Shown: positions 8,990 through 17,475, numbered from the stretch's first letter. The stretch is DNA of 64,000 nucleotides from Mycolicibacterium vinylchloridicum (GCF_013404075.1 NZ_JACBJQ010000022.1:48064-112063); one strand, 5' to 3'. Translations and numbers: made by a program. Notes: generated by a model from the sequence alone, not told the origin.

Positions 8990-10836
8990 CCCGGGTTGAT
9001 CTGCGCAGCCCCCCGCCACGAGTGCAGGCTGCGCAGCAGCGGGCTCTTCTTGTACTCGTGGCCGGCCATCCGGCCCAGGATGTCGTCGAGGGTGACCACC
9101 GCGTCGGCGATGTACGGCCCCTTGTTGAGCATCACGCACTCGGCGCGTTCGGCCATTGCCGCATCACTGATTTCGGCGCGTGACGGCCGCCCGGTGGTGG
9201 CCAGCTGTTCGAGCACCTGGGTTGCCCAGATCACCGGCAGGTGGGCCGCCTCGCACAGCCACAGCGTCTCCTCCTGCAGCTCGGCCATCCGCTCGTAGCC
9301 CGTCTCCACCGCCAGATCCCCGCGGGCGATCATCACTCCGATCCGGCGGCGGCGCATCGCGGTGAGCAACAACTGCGGCAGATGTTCGAAGGCCTGGCGG
9401 GTTTCGATTTTGAGCACCACGCCGAGATCGTGGTCGCCGAGGCGGTCCAGCTCATCGAACAGACGGATGACGTCGGCGGGTTCCCGGACGAACGAGAACT
9501 GGACGAAGTCGGCCAGCTCGACCACCATGGCCAGATCGGCCAGGTCCTTGTCGGTCAGTGCCGAGATGGGCAGATCGGTATCCGGTACGTTGATCCCCTT
9601 GCCGGAGCGCAGCTTTGCCGTGCCGTGCGGGGGATGGTCGATGCGGACATCGATGCTGTCGGCGGCCACGTCGATCACCTCCCCGCCGATCTTGCCGTCG
9701 TCGAAGAAGATCCGTTCACCGACTTCGGCGTTGTCGAAGACCTCGGGCAACGTGCATCCGATCCTGGGCGCCCGGTCGTCGTCGACCGGGGCCGGCGAGC
9801 AGTCGCGGGTCACGCGCACGACGTCACCGGCGGCCAGCCGGATGGCCTGCTCGACGGCGGGCAGTTCACCGACCTCGGTGGTGTCTTTGCCGCCGGTGGC
9901 CTTCACCACGGTTCCGGTGCCCACATAGGTCGTCTTCTCGGTGGTGACGACGAAGCCCCCGGGGGCGGCCGCGGCGAGCAGCAACCGCCGCTTCGATCCG
10001 CGGGTGTCGCGCAGTACGAGCTCGTCACCCTCGGTGCGGCGGGCCAGCCACTCGGGGTCGACCGGAAGAGTGATCAAGCCGGGTTCAGGCGGACGGCCCG
10101 GCCGTTTCGCCGATGTCAGCCATCCGCGGGCGGCCGCCACCACCTGACCATGCGCGTTGCGGGTCGGCCGCAGGCGCACCACCTGCGGGCCCGGTTCCAA
10201 TGGGCCGGTGCGTAGCTTGGGCCCGCTCAGGTCCATCGCCACCAGGCAGGGGCGTCCGGCGGCCGCGGCGGCCGAACGGACGTTGGCGGCCATGGCTTTC
10301 CAGGCCGTCGGGTCGTCGTGCGCGCAGTTGATCCGGGCGATCCGCATCCCGGCATCGACGAGCGTGGCCACCAGGGCGGCATCGGCGGCGGCCTCCGAAG
10401 GCAGGGTGACCATGATCCGCGCCGCCCGGTCTTCGGCGGTCGGGCCGAGCAGTTCGACGGCATTGCGCTGAAGCAGCTGTGTGCCCTGGGTGACAGCCAC
10501 GCAAGGACCTTCGGCCGGCGCCCAGCCGTGGCCGCGCATCGCTGCGATCGCGGCTGACACCAATTGCAGGGTCGCCTGCACGTGGGCCTCACTGCGACCC
10601 AGCGAAGACAGCCCGAAACCGGTCAGCCGTTCCTGAAGATCGCGGAGGTCGGCCTGGCGCAACGCCCAATAGTGCACCAAATTAATTGCACTGCAATGAT
10701 TTTCGGTGTCGACCGGAGCCGTCCATGGCCGCCATCTGGCCTCGGCATCAGCAAGGGTGGACAGCAGAGCGTCGACTTCGCTCTGTAACCGGTCCAGTTG
10801 TTGCGCGGCGGCGGACATGGCGGGAACGCTAGTCAT
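8986..10836 (-). CDS. Divergent pyruvate-kinase-like protein with N-terminal extension
   Basis: A 616-aa protein. Residues 1 to about 135 are an extra helical domain. From about 138 the pyruvate kinase barrel and inserted B domain can be followed: MVTLPSEAAAD, ARINCAHDD, MDLSGPKLRTG, FSFVREPADV, VVLKIETRQAFEHL, IARGDLAVETG and WATQVLEQL. Key blocks differ from true pyruvate kinases: the usual N-x-SHG is NCAHDD, the MLSGETA region is VMLNKGPYIADA, and the C-terminal allosteric domain is missing. Pyruvate kinase activity is therefore doubtful. ATG 10818 is an alternative start. Confidence is for fold, not activity. Confidence 0.75.
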   Translation of the reverse strand: MTSVPAMSAAAQQLDRLQSEVDALLSTLADAEARWRPWTAPVDTENHCSAINLVHYWALRQADLRDLQERLTGFGLSSLGRSEAHVQATLQLVSAAIAAMRGHGWAPAEGPCVAVTQGTQLLQRNAVELLGPTAEDRAARIMVTLPSEAAADAALVATLVDAGMRIARINCAHDDPTAWKAMAANVRSAAAAAGRPCLVAMDLSGPKLRTGPLEPGPQVVRLRPTRNAHGQVVAAARGWLTSAKRPGRPPEPGLITLPVDPEWLARRTEGDELVLRDTRGSKRRLLLAAAAPGGFVVTTEKTTYVGTGTVVKATGGKDTTEVGELPAVEQAIRLAAGDVVRVTRDCSPAPVDDDRAPRIGCTLPEVFDNAEVGERIFFDDGKIGGEVIDVAADSIDVRIDHPPHGTAKLRSGKGINVPDTDLPISALTDKDLADLAMVVELADFVQFSFVREPADVIRLFDELDRLGDHDLGVVLKIETRQAFEHLPQLLLTAMRRRRIGVMIARGDLAVETGYERMAELQEETLWLCEAAHLPVIWATQVLEQLATTGRPSRAEISDAAMAERAECVMLNKGPYIADAVVTLDDILGRMAGHEYKKSPLLRSLHSWRGAAQINPG

Positions 10837-10874
10837 CTCAAGTTGCGAGTAGGTGAACGGTTGGGTGCGGGTAA

Positions 10875-10895
10875 AGGGCCGGCTGAATCGGCCCT
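10875..10895 (-). terminator. Hairpin at the end of the sulfotransferase operon
   Basis: AGGGCCG (10875-10881) and CGGCCCT (10889-10895) form a perfect 7-bp GC-rich stem with a 7-nt loop. It begins at the stop codon of the beta-lactamase-like gene, the last gene of the minus-strand operon. There is no U-tract, which is common for mycobacterial terminators. Confidence 0.5.
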
Positions 10896-12123
10896 ACTTC
10901 GCGGGGCGCACCGGCGGTGCGTCGTCGGGGGCCAGTTCTGCACCGATCTGCCGGAACAGCGTGTCGGCCTCGTTGGCGTAGTCGCCCTGCCCGTCGAAGG
11001 CGTCCTGGTCGTAGGTGACGGCAACGGCGATGGCGATGCGGCGGCTGGGCAGGTAGGCCGCCAGGGCGGCGTACCCGGAGAACAGCGGATTCTGCAGCAG
11101 CCAGTTCCCGGAGATCACGATGCCCAATCCGTAAGTGTAGAAATCATTTAGGACCGCACACGTGGTACAGCCCGGCAGTGTGGTGGTCTTACCGCGCAGC
11201 GCTGTGGAGATCATCGCCCGATACGAGTCGCGGGACAGCAGCCGGCCCGAGCCGATCCCTTCGGCCGTCGCCGCCAGGTCGTAGATATCGGTGGTCTGGA
11301 TCGCACCGTGGGTGATGGTCCATGACGGATTCCAGAACGTGGTCTCTTCGTAGAACGGTGTGCCGGCCGGGATGTGAAGGGCCTGGCGGCGTTCTGAGCT
11401 GAAGGCGTGGAGCACCGGCTCCGGGATATCGGGGGTGAACGAATTCGCCGTGTTGGTCAGGCCCAGCGGCCCGAGCACCTGCTGGTTCAGCAGCGTCGGC
11501 ATGTCCTGGCCGGTCGCCTTCTCCAGCGCGAGGCCCAGCAGCACGTAGTTGGTGTGGGCGTAGTTCCAGTTCGTGCCCGGTTCGTAGAGCAGGGGCTTTC
11601 CGACGGCATACGTCAACAGCTGGTCGGTTGTCCACTGCCGGAACGGATCGCGGTAGAGCGCGGTGTTCATCGGTTCGTTGCCGATCACGTAATCGACGTA
11701 GCCCGACGTCATCTGTGCGAGCTGGCCCAGCGTGACCCGGTCCGAGTTGGGCACGTCGGGCAGCCATCGGGAGAGCTTGTCGTCGAGGCTGACCTTCTTT
11801 TCGTCGACGAGCCGCAGCAGCAGGGTGGCCACGTACGAGATCGCCACCGCCCCGTTGCGGAAATGCATCGCGGTGGTGGCGGGAACTCCGGTCATCGATT
11901 CGCCGTCGGCGCGGGTCACCACCTCCTTGCCATCGATCGTGACCCGCACGAGCACCGATCTGAGATGGGCCCGCGTCATGGTTTCGCGCACGATCGTCGC
12001 GATCGCGTCGGCCTTCGGTGAGGTGGTGGGGGTGGTCGTCGTCGGATTGTGCGGCGGCCCGCACGCGGTCAGCACCATCATCGCGGCCAGTGTGGCTGCG
12101 ATGCCGGACCGGATCGGGCCCAT
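10894..12123 (-). CDS. Beta-lactamase-fold lipoprotein lacking the catalytic motifs
   Basis: A 409-aa lipoprotein: signal peptide with lipobox LTAC (Cys21) and a Thr/Pro-rich linker, then the serine beta-lactamase/DD-peptidase (PF00144) fold. The family landmarks are present but altered. Where F-x-x-G-S-x-x-K should lie, the sequence is HFRNGAVAISY, so Ser is Ala and Lys is Ile. The Y-x-N block reads NYAHTNYVLLG, and the C-terminal HxG/KTG block is not recognisable (LFSGYAALAAYLPS). A scaffold, binding or regulatory role is more likely than hydrolysis. It starts 6 bp after the amidotransferase stop and is followed by a hairpin. Confidence 0.82.
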   Translation of the reverse strand: MGPIRSGIAATLAAMMVLTACGPPHNPTTTTPTTSPKADAIATIVRETMTRAHLRSVLVRVTIDGKEVVTRADGESMTGVPATTAMHFRNGAVAISYVATLLLRLVDEKKVSLDDKLSRWLPDVPNSDRVTLGQLAQMTSGYVDYVIGNEPMNTALYRDPFRQWTTDQLLTYAVGKPLLYEPGTNWNYAHTNYVLLGLALEKATGQDMPTLLNQQVLGPLGLTNTANSFTPDIPEPVLHAFSSERRQALHIPAGTPFYEETTFWNPSWTITHGAIQTTDIYDLAATAEGIGSGRLLSRDSYRAMISTALRGKTTTLPGCTTCAVLNDFYTYGLGIVISGNWLLQNPLFSGYAALAAYLPSRRIAIAVAVTYDQDAFDGQGDYANEADTLFRQIGAELAPDDAPPVRPAK

Positions 12124-12129
12124 GTCGGC

Positions 12130-12843
12130 CTAGCCGGCGACCTTGTCCAGGAAGCCGCGCACCAGTCGCCGGAGCCGGCGCGCGGCATCATCGACGTGGG
12201 TGGTGGTATCGGCCCGAAGGTCGTCGGCGCGCAGCCCGAGCTTGACCAGATCGCCGCCGCCGCGGTTGCGGTCGTCGTCGATCCACAGCTCCAGCAGTTT
12301 GTGGTCGAGTTCGGGGTGGAACTGCAGGCCCATCGCGCTGCCGTGGATGAAAGCCTGTGTGGCACAGCTATTTCGGGCGATTTCAACGGCATCCGGTGGG
12401 GGAGTGAACCGGTCGAAGTGCCACTGGAACCATGGACCGTCGTCCGGCACCAGATCGGGGTCGCTGCTGTTGACCCGGTGCCAGCCGACCTCCGGGGCAA
12501 GCGACCGCTGCACCGAACCGCCGAGCGCGGTGGCCACCAGCTGGCCGCCGAAGCACACCCCGAGCACGCCGACGCCCGCGTCGACCGCACGCCGCACGGT
12601 GTCGATCTCACCGGCCACCCATGGCAGCGTTTCGTCGTAGACCGACCACCGCGACCCCAGCGGCACGATCACGTCGTAGCGGGTCGGGTCGGGGAAAGTG
12701 ACGTGGACGACCGGGTCGGACGCGCGCTTCGCCGGCACCACCTCGAATGTGTCGACGTCGAAACCGAGTTCGGTGAACGTCTCGCCGAGCAAAGCCTCGG
12801 GCGCGATCGGATCGTTGTAGATGAACAGGACCTGGCGGGGCAC
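12130..12843 (-). CDS. Class I glutamine amidotransferase-like protein
   Basis: A 237-aa stand-alone GATase1 domain. The nucleophile elbow is GVCFGGQ and the His-Glu pair is in LQFHPELD, so the Cys-His-Glu triad is complete. The acceptor substrate is unknown; such single domains include gamma-glutamyl hydrolases of polyamines and GMP-synthase-like subunits. The frame stays open far upstream, but I place the start at GTG 12843, 26 bp after the SDR stop, because the family fold begins there (VPRQVLFIYND). It is the fourth gene of the sulfotransferase operon. Confidence 0.82.
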   Translation of the reverse strand: MPRQVLFIYNDPIAPEALLGETFTELGFDVDTFEVVPAKRASDPVVHVTFPDPTRYDVIVPLGSRWSVYDETLPWVAGEIDTVRRAVDAGVGVLGVCFGGQLVATALGGSVQRSLAPEVGWHRVNSSDPDLVPDDGPWFQWHFDRFTPPPDAVEIARNSCATQAFIHGSAMGLQFHPELDHKLLELWIDDDRNRGGGDLVKLGLRADDLRADTTTHVDDAARRLRRLVRGFLDKVAG

Positions 12844-12869
12844 CTGAACACGGTACGGCAGGACGCCCG

Positions 12870-13619
12870 TTAGACGCAGTCCGAGGCGCCGTCGACGACG
12901 AGCACCGCGCCGTTGATGTAGCTGCTGCCCGCCGTGCACAGGAACGCGATGGCGGGCGCGACCTCGCCGACGGTGCCCATCCGCCCGGCGGGGATGTGCG
13001 CGATCTCTGCTTCGACGATCTCCGGCACGGCGTGCATCGGAGCGGTCATCGCGGTCTCGATGGTGCCCGGCGCCACCGCGTTGACCCGGATCCCGTGTCT
13101 GGCCCATTTGACCGCCAGGTTGCGGGTGATGTTGATGACGCCGGATTTTGCGGCCCCGTACCCGGGCACCATGGTGACCGCACGCAGCGCCGACATCGAG
13201 GCGAGGTTGACCACGCTGGCCCCGCCGACGGCCGTGGAGGTCTTCAGTGCCCGGCGCAGCGCGACGGTGAGCCGGTAGGGCCCGGTGAGGTTCAGCGCGA
13301 CGGAGGCGGCGAACCCGTCGGGGGTGGACTCGTCGAGGCCGCCGGGGAAGTTGGCGCCGGCGTTGTTCACCAGGACGTCGAGCTCGGCGATGTCCTGGGC
13401 CAGGCTGTCAATGGATGCATTGTCGGTGAGCACGAGTTGGCGGTACGTCATCCCGGACAGGTCGCTGTCGTAGTCGGCGGCAGCGGGTTTGGTGCCGGTG
13501 ACGATGACGTCGGCGCCGGCATCGCGGAACAGCACGGCGACGGCGTGCCCGATCCCGCTGGTCGCCCCGGTGACCAACGCTCTGGTGCCGGTGAAATCGA
13601 AGCTGAGCTGGCCGGTCAT
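12870..13619 (-). CDS. Short-chain dehydrogenase/reductase (SDR)
   Basis: A 249-aa classical SDR. The cofactor loop is TGATSGIGHA (about residues 16-25), followed by VNNAGANFPGG. The catalytic Ser lies in LASMSALR and the Tyr-x-x-x-Lys in YGAAKSG; the tail INGAVLVVDGASDC is typical. The TGTKPA after beta-2 suggests NADP(H) preference, but this is tentative. The ATG overlaps the stop of the MBL-fold gene by 4 bp, so it is coupled to it. The substrate is unknown; in this operon it may oxidise an alcohol released or protected by sulfate chemistry. Confidence 0.88.
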   Translation of the reverse strand: MTGQLSFDFTGTRALVTGATSGIGHAVAVLFRDAGADVIVTGTKPAAADYDSDLSGMTYRQLVLTDNASIDSLAQDIAELDVLVNNAGANFPGGLDESTPDGFAASVALNLTGPYRLTVALRRALKTSTAVGGASVVNLASMSALRAVTMVPGYGAAKSGVINITRNLAVKWARHGIRVNAVAPGTIETAMTAPMHAVPEIVEAEIAHIPAGRMGTVGEVAPAIAFLCTAGSSYINGAVLVVDGASDCV

Positions 13620-14857
13620 GTGTACCTTTCGATCTGCTTGGTCAGCCACGCGGTCTCCCAGAAGTTGACGCTGCCCGCCAGCAGGTGTTCGTGGGCGGCC
13701 TTGAGCACTGCCCGCGCGTCCGCGTGCTCCGGGGTGGTCTGGGTGACGAGCTCGGCGAGGTGGATGGCCTCCAGCGGGCGGCCGTCGCTCAGATGCGCAC
13801 GGGCGCGCTCGGTCAGCGCGTCGGCGCCGGCCAGTTCCACGAGGTCGGCGCTGACGGCCTCCGGCCCTACCGGGTACAGCTCGGTGGTCGACCTGTGGTG
13901 AAACCAGCCGGAGTAGTTCTCCCAGATCGCGCGGACGTCCCAGGCGAGCTTGCCGTACCCCTGGCCGACCTCGAGATGGTCGGGCAGGGTGATCTCGCGC
14001 ATCAGGGTGCGAACGTCCTTGCCCGCGTTCATGCCTGCGACGGTCTGGTCGTGCAGGTACCGGACGGCATCGCGCAGCCTGGTCAGCTCGGCGTCGATCA
14101 GGTCCGCCCCGCGAATCGGGTCGAAGTGCCCGGTGAGCAGCACCTCGGGTTGCAGGGTGCGGACCCGTTCGATGGTGTCGATGACGGTCAGCGCATCGCG
14201 GTAGCGATCGCCGCGAACCGTGACCAGGTTCGGAATGTGGCCGAAGACCGGCCCGAACGTATTGCTGCACAGGCAGACTCGTTCGTCGGGCAGCCAGATC
14301 ACCATCGAGTCGGTGGTTTCCCCACCCGGGGTGGCGATCAGTTCGAAGCGGCGGTCGCCGACCGTCAGCGACAATCGGTCTTCGACGACGATGTCGGCGG
14401 TGGCGCTGCTCTGCGCGGGGAGTTTCTTGCCGAAGCGCTGCTGGATGTGCGCGATGCCGTCAGCCAGTCGGCCGGAGAAGGCGAAGGCGCTGCGGCTGGC
14501 GCGGTAAGGCAGTAGCCGCTCGTTGTCGTCGCGCCAGTACTCCCAATGGGCTTGCGCCACAACCTTGGTATCCGCATCGCGCAGGGTGTCCAGGCCGCCG
14601 ACGTGATCGTAGTGGCCCTGGGTGATGAAGATGTAGCGCACCGGCGAGGAGTCGACGGCGTCGAAGACGGCCCGGTGCACGGGCCCTTCGAATCCCATGC
14701 CGGTGTTGACGACGACGCGGCCGTCCGACGTCGTCACCAGGTAGGAATTGGTCAGACCCGGTGAGCACCAGATACCCGGCGCGACGTGTTCGGCCTGTTC
14801 GGCCGAGGCCGGTGCCATCGCGTCGGCGCCGGGGCGGCTGCGGTAGATGGGTTGCAC
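13616..14857 (-). CDS. MBL-fold metallohydrolase, alkyl-sulfatase-like
   Basis: A 413-aa protein with an N-terminal metallo-beta-lactamase fold and a C-terminal helical region (DHLEVGQGYGKLAWDVRAIWENYSGWF, read in two parts) that resembles the dimerisation domain of SdsA1/BDS1-type alkylsulfatases. The first metal motif reads TQGHYDHVGG instead of T-H-x-H-x-D-H, so its first His is Gln; GOB-type metallo-beta-lactamases also carry Gln there. Later ligands TPGGETTDS and LTGHFDPI are present. The start is GTG 14857, 8 bp after the sulfotransferase stop. A sulfate-ester hydrolase is plausible given its neighbour. Confidence 0.8.
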   Translation of the reverse strand: MQPIYRSRPGADAMAPASAEQAEHVAPGIWCSPGLTNSYLVTTSDGRVVVNTGMGFEGPVHRAVFDAVDSSPVRYIFITQGHYDHVGGLDTLRDADTKVVAQAHWEYWRDDNERLLPYRASRSAFAFSGRLADGIAHIQQRFGKKLPAQSSATADIVVEDRLSLTVGDRRFELIATPGGETTDSMVIWLPDERVCLCSNTFGPVFGHIPNLVTVRGDRYRDALTVIDTIERVRTLQPEVLLTGHFDPIRGADLIDAELTRLRDAVRYLHDQTVAGMNAGKDVRTLMREITLPDHLEVGQGYGKLAWDVRAIWENYSGWFHHRSTTELYPVGPEAVSADLVELAGADALTERARAHLSDGRPLEAIHLAELVTQTTPEHADARAVLKAAHEHLLAGSVNFWETAWLTKQIERYT

Positions 14858-14865
14858 GGCGACCT

Positions 14866-16134
14866 CTAGATCTCGGGGCGGACGTCGAAACGGTCGAAGT
14901 AGAAGGCGAACCGAGAGCGCAACTCCTGCGGTTCGACACCGAAGTGACCTCTCAGGTCATACGGGATCCGGCCCTTGGCGCCGCGGCGGTTGCTGTCGAT
15001 GTATTCCTGAAATCGCTTGGCCACCTTGGGGGTAATGTCGACACCCGCGCGCTGATAGAGGTCCGAAAGCACCGGCATCTCGTTGCCGTTCAAGTGATGG
15101 AACCCGATGTCGACACTGCGCTCGGCAGGCACGAGCCCGCGGTCGCGTACACAGGCACTCAGCAGACGGTGGATCCGGTCACTCCAGTAGCCGACCAGCC
15201 AGTCCGGGTCGATGCTGTTGCGGCGCAAGCGATCCGAGTACGCCATCATCGTGATCGCCGACTGGATGACCGCGACGGGATCGCGATGGGTGAACGCGAC
15301 GGTGGCGTCGGGGAACGTCGTCATCAGCGGGCCGAGCTGTTCGGCATGCTGCGGCGACTTCAGCACCCAGGTCCGCGGGCCGCGCAGGAACGTCAGCGCC
15401 TGCAGGACCCTCTTGAGGTAGGCGTAGTGGCGGGTGTGGTCCAGGCCGAGGTAGTAGTCCCGCCACCCCGGCACCCGGGCATGCCACTCGAGGACGTAAC
15501 CGGCCATGTCGAGATCGAGCAGCTCCACCTCTTCCTCGATGGCCTCCGGGAAGCGGTCGTGCATCGCGGCCACATACGGCGTGCTGGCCATCAGCGCCTC
15601 GTGCTCGGCCTTGACCCGCGCGTAGCGGGGGTCGACGCCGAACACGTCAGGCCCCTGCCCGGGCGCGGGAATCGGATCCTCGCTCTCCCAGTAGGGCAGG
15701 GCCCGGCGGCGCGGGTCCTGCGCGATCAGGTTCACCAGGTGTGTGGTGCCCGAGCGTGGCATGCCGACCACGATCAGCGGCCGCTCGATCGGGATCGCCT
15801 CGATCTCGGGGTAGCGCTTGAGCAGATCGGTCAGCGACAGCCGGGTACGCAGTTTGCGAACCACTCTGGCGCGCAGGGTGCTTCGGCTGAGCTGGCGCAG
15901 GCCGGTGTCGGACTCGATGGCCGCGACGTGCGCCGCGAGCCGGCCGGCGAAACCGTCGTCGTCGGCCAGGTCGTCGGCGCCGGCCTGATCCACCGCGTCG
16001 GCGAGCATCGTGTCGAGGTCGAAGGTGACTTCCCGCGACTCGGTGTAGTCCAGGATCTGCCGTTGGGTGTCGGTCAGGACGGGGTCGGTCAGGTCGTCGA
16101 GGTTCAGGGTCTCCATCGATGACCGCGTCGCCAT
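14866..16134 (-). CDS. Sulfotransferase family protein
   Basis: A 422-aa PAPS-dependent sulfotransferase (PF13469-type). The 5'-phosphosulfate loop is VVGMPRSGTTHLVNLI (about residues 135-150) and the 3'-phosphate-binding segment is FTHRDPVAVIQSAITMM. Substrates of mycobacterial relatives include trehalose, glycopeptidolipids and menaquinone derivatives; this one's acceptor is unknown. I chose ATG 16134, because extending to 16200 would run through the divergent promoter. It heads a five-gene minus-strand operon. A perfect 14-bp palindrome lies 12-25 nt upstream, shared with the iclR-type gene. Confidence 0.85.
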   Translation of the reverse strand: MATRSSMETLNLDDLTDPVLTDTQRQILDYTESREVTFDLDTMLADAVDQAGADDLADDDGFAGRLAAHVAAIESDTGLRQLSRSTLRARVVRKLRTRLSLTDLLKRYPEIEAIPIERPLIVVGMPRSGTTHLVNLIAQDPRRRALPYWESEDPIPAPGQGPDVFGVDPRYARVKAEHEALMASTPYVAAMHDRFPEAIEEEVELLDLDMAGYVLEWHARVPGWRDYYLGLDHTRHYAYLKRVLQALTFLRGPRTWVLKSPQHAEQLGPLMTTFPDATVAFTHRDPVAVIQSAITMMAYSDRLRRNSIDPDWLVGYWSDRIHRLLSACVRDRGLVPAERSVDIGFHHLNGNEMPVLSDLYQRAGVDITPKVAKRFQEYIDSNRRGAKGRIPYDLRGHFGVEPQELRSRFAFYFDRFDVRPEI

Positions 16135-16145
16135 GTCTTGTTCCT

Positions 16146-16159
16146 GTCGAATATTCGAC
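16146..16159. promoter_or_regulatory. Perfect palindromic operator candidate between sulfotransferase operon and IclR gene
   Basis: GTCGAATATTCGAC is a perfect 14-bp palindrome in the 40-bp divergent gap. It is 15 nt from the regulator's ATG and 11 nt from the sulfotransferase ATG. A TACCGT hexamer (16161-16166), a possible -10 for the regulator, follows directly. IclR proteins bind such inverted repeats, so autoregulation plus control of the operon is inferred. Confidence 0.65.
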
Positions 16160-16174
16160 GTACCGTTCGGCAAT

Positions 16175-17074
16175 ATGACGCTCAACGTAGACCCTGCCAA
16201 GACGGCGGGTCAAGCGTCCTCGCCACCCACCGGGCGGGTGATCGCCGTGATGGAAATGCTCGGCGCCGACCCCGGGCGGCAGTTCTCGCTGGCCGAGATC
16301 TCCCGGCGCCTCGACATCAGCCGGGCCACCGGTCACGCCATCCTGGCCACGTTGGTCGCCCACGAATGGGTGACCCGCGATCCGCGGTCGGCCCGATACG
16401 CCTGGGGCCCGGCGATCGCCAGCCTGGCCAAGCCCGCCGACCTGTTCCGCGGCGAGCTGGAGGAGCTGGCCGCGGCCACCGGTACACAGGTCTATCTGGC
16501 CCGCCGCGAGGCCAACAGCCTGGTGATCATCGACGTCACCGGGGAGAGTCTGACCGCACCGCGGATCGGGCGGGGGACCAAGACGCCCTTCGTCGCGCCG
16601 TTCGGCCGCGACTATGTGGCGTGGTCGAATCCGGAAGCGCAGCAGGCCTGGCTCGAGGCGATCGGTCAGCCCAGCGATGCGCTGCGGACGCGAATCTCGG
16701 CTGTCCTCGCCGAAACCCGCGACCGCGGCTTCGTGGTGGAGCGGCTCACCCGCGAGTATCTGCGCGTCTACTCGGCATTACAGGCGCTCTCCGGCGACGG
16801 CGAAGTGGACGCGATCACCGCGCAGTTGGCCCGTGCCTTCGCCGACCTCAGCGTGATCGATGTGCTGCCAAGCGAATTGGGCGAGGGTGCCACGCACAGC
16901 ATCGCCACCGTGTCGGCGCCGATCACCGATTCCGACGGTGCGGTGATCATGTCGGTGACCGCGGCACCGTTCGCCACCTTGGACTCGGCCGCGATCACCC
17001 GGCTCGGCGAGCGGGTTCGCTCGTCTGCCATCGCGATCGGCGAACGGTTGAACCGCTACCGCGATCAGGCCTGA
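16175..17074 (+). CDS. IclR-family transcriptional regulator
   Basis: A 299-aa protein. The N-terminal winged helix-turn-helix spans about residues 15-75 (FSLAEISRRLDISRATGHAIL, read as helix 2-turn-helix 3), and a C-terminal GAF-like effector domain from about 85 to 290. The effector region is somewhat degenerate compared with classical IclR. It is transcribed away from the sulfotransferase operon, with a 14-bp palindrome between them, so it probably controls that operon in response to a small molecule. The ATG at 16175 fits the domain start. Its 3' end overlaps the convergent RidA gene by 10 bp. Confidence 0.87.
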   Translation: MTLNVDPAKTAGQASSPPTGRVIAVMEMLGADPGRQFSLAEISRRLDISRATGHAILATLVAHEWVTRDPRSARYAWGPAIASLAKPADLFRGELEELAAATGTQVYLARREANSLVIIDVTGESLTAPRIGRGTKTPFVAPFGRDYVAWSNPEAQQAWLEAIGQPSDALRTRISAVLAETRDRGFVVERLTREYLRVYSALQALSGDGEVDAITAQLARAFADLSVIDVLPSELGEGATHSIATVSAPITDSDGAVIMSVTAAPFATLDSAAITRLGERVRSSAIAIGERLNRYRDQA

Positions 17075-17475
17075 CCCCACCCGTCCGCGCGCCAGCACAC
17101 CCAGTCGATTTCGACGAGCGCGCCGACGGCCAGTCCCGTCGTGCCGACGCAGGTCCGGCTCGGGAGCCGATCGGGAAACCACGGCGCGTACGCGCCGTTG
17201 AAGGCGGCATAGTCGTTCCAGTCGAGCAGAAACGCCCGCACCGACACCACGTCGGCGAGCCCGCCGCCGCACAGCTCGGTGACCCGCAGCAGATTGGCCA
17301 GCACCTGCCGGGTCTGGGTGGCCACGTCGTCGCCGACCACCGTGCCTGCGGGGTCGGTCGGCATCTGCCCGGTGACGTAGAGGGTCTGGCCGGCCGCGGT
17401 CGCGTGCGAGAACGGCGCCACCGCGGGCGGGACGCCGTCGGCCGGGGTGAAGGTGAACGCCCGGATACCCGTCAT
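17065..17475 (-). CDS. RidA/YjgF-family protein
   Basis: A 136-aa RidA-fold protein. The family hydrolyses reactive enamine/imine intermediates or acts as related amidohydrolases. Recognisable segments are TLYVTGQMPTDPAG, VATQTRQVLANLLRV and VVSVRAFLLDWNDYAAFN. The Arg of the canonical R-x-x-V/x-E active-site pair is not obvious in the last strand, so it may belong to a divergent subgroup. The ATG at 17475 overlaps the amidase stop by 4 bp, so both are made together; the pairing suggests one nitrogen-compound pathway. Confidence 0.82.
   Translation of the reverse strand: MTGIRAFTFTPADGVPPAVAPFSHATAAGQTLYVTGQMPTDPAGTVVGDDVATQTRQVLANLLRVTELCGGGLADVVSVRAFLLDWNDYAAFNGAYAPWFPDRLPSRTCVGTTGLAVGALVEIDWVCWRADGWGQA

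Noticed and set aside
12844..13107. N-terminal extension of the amidotransferase
   Set aside because: It overlaps the SDR gene in another frame; the amidotransferase fold begins at 12843.
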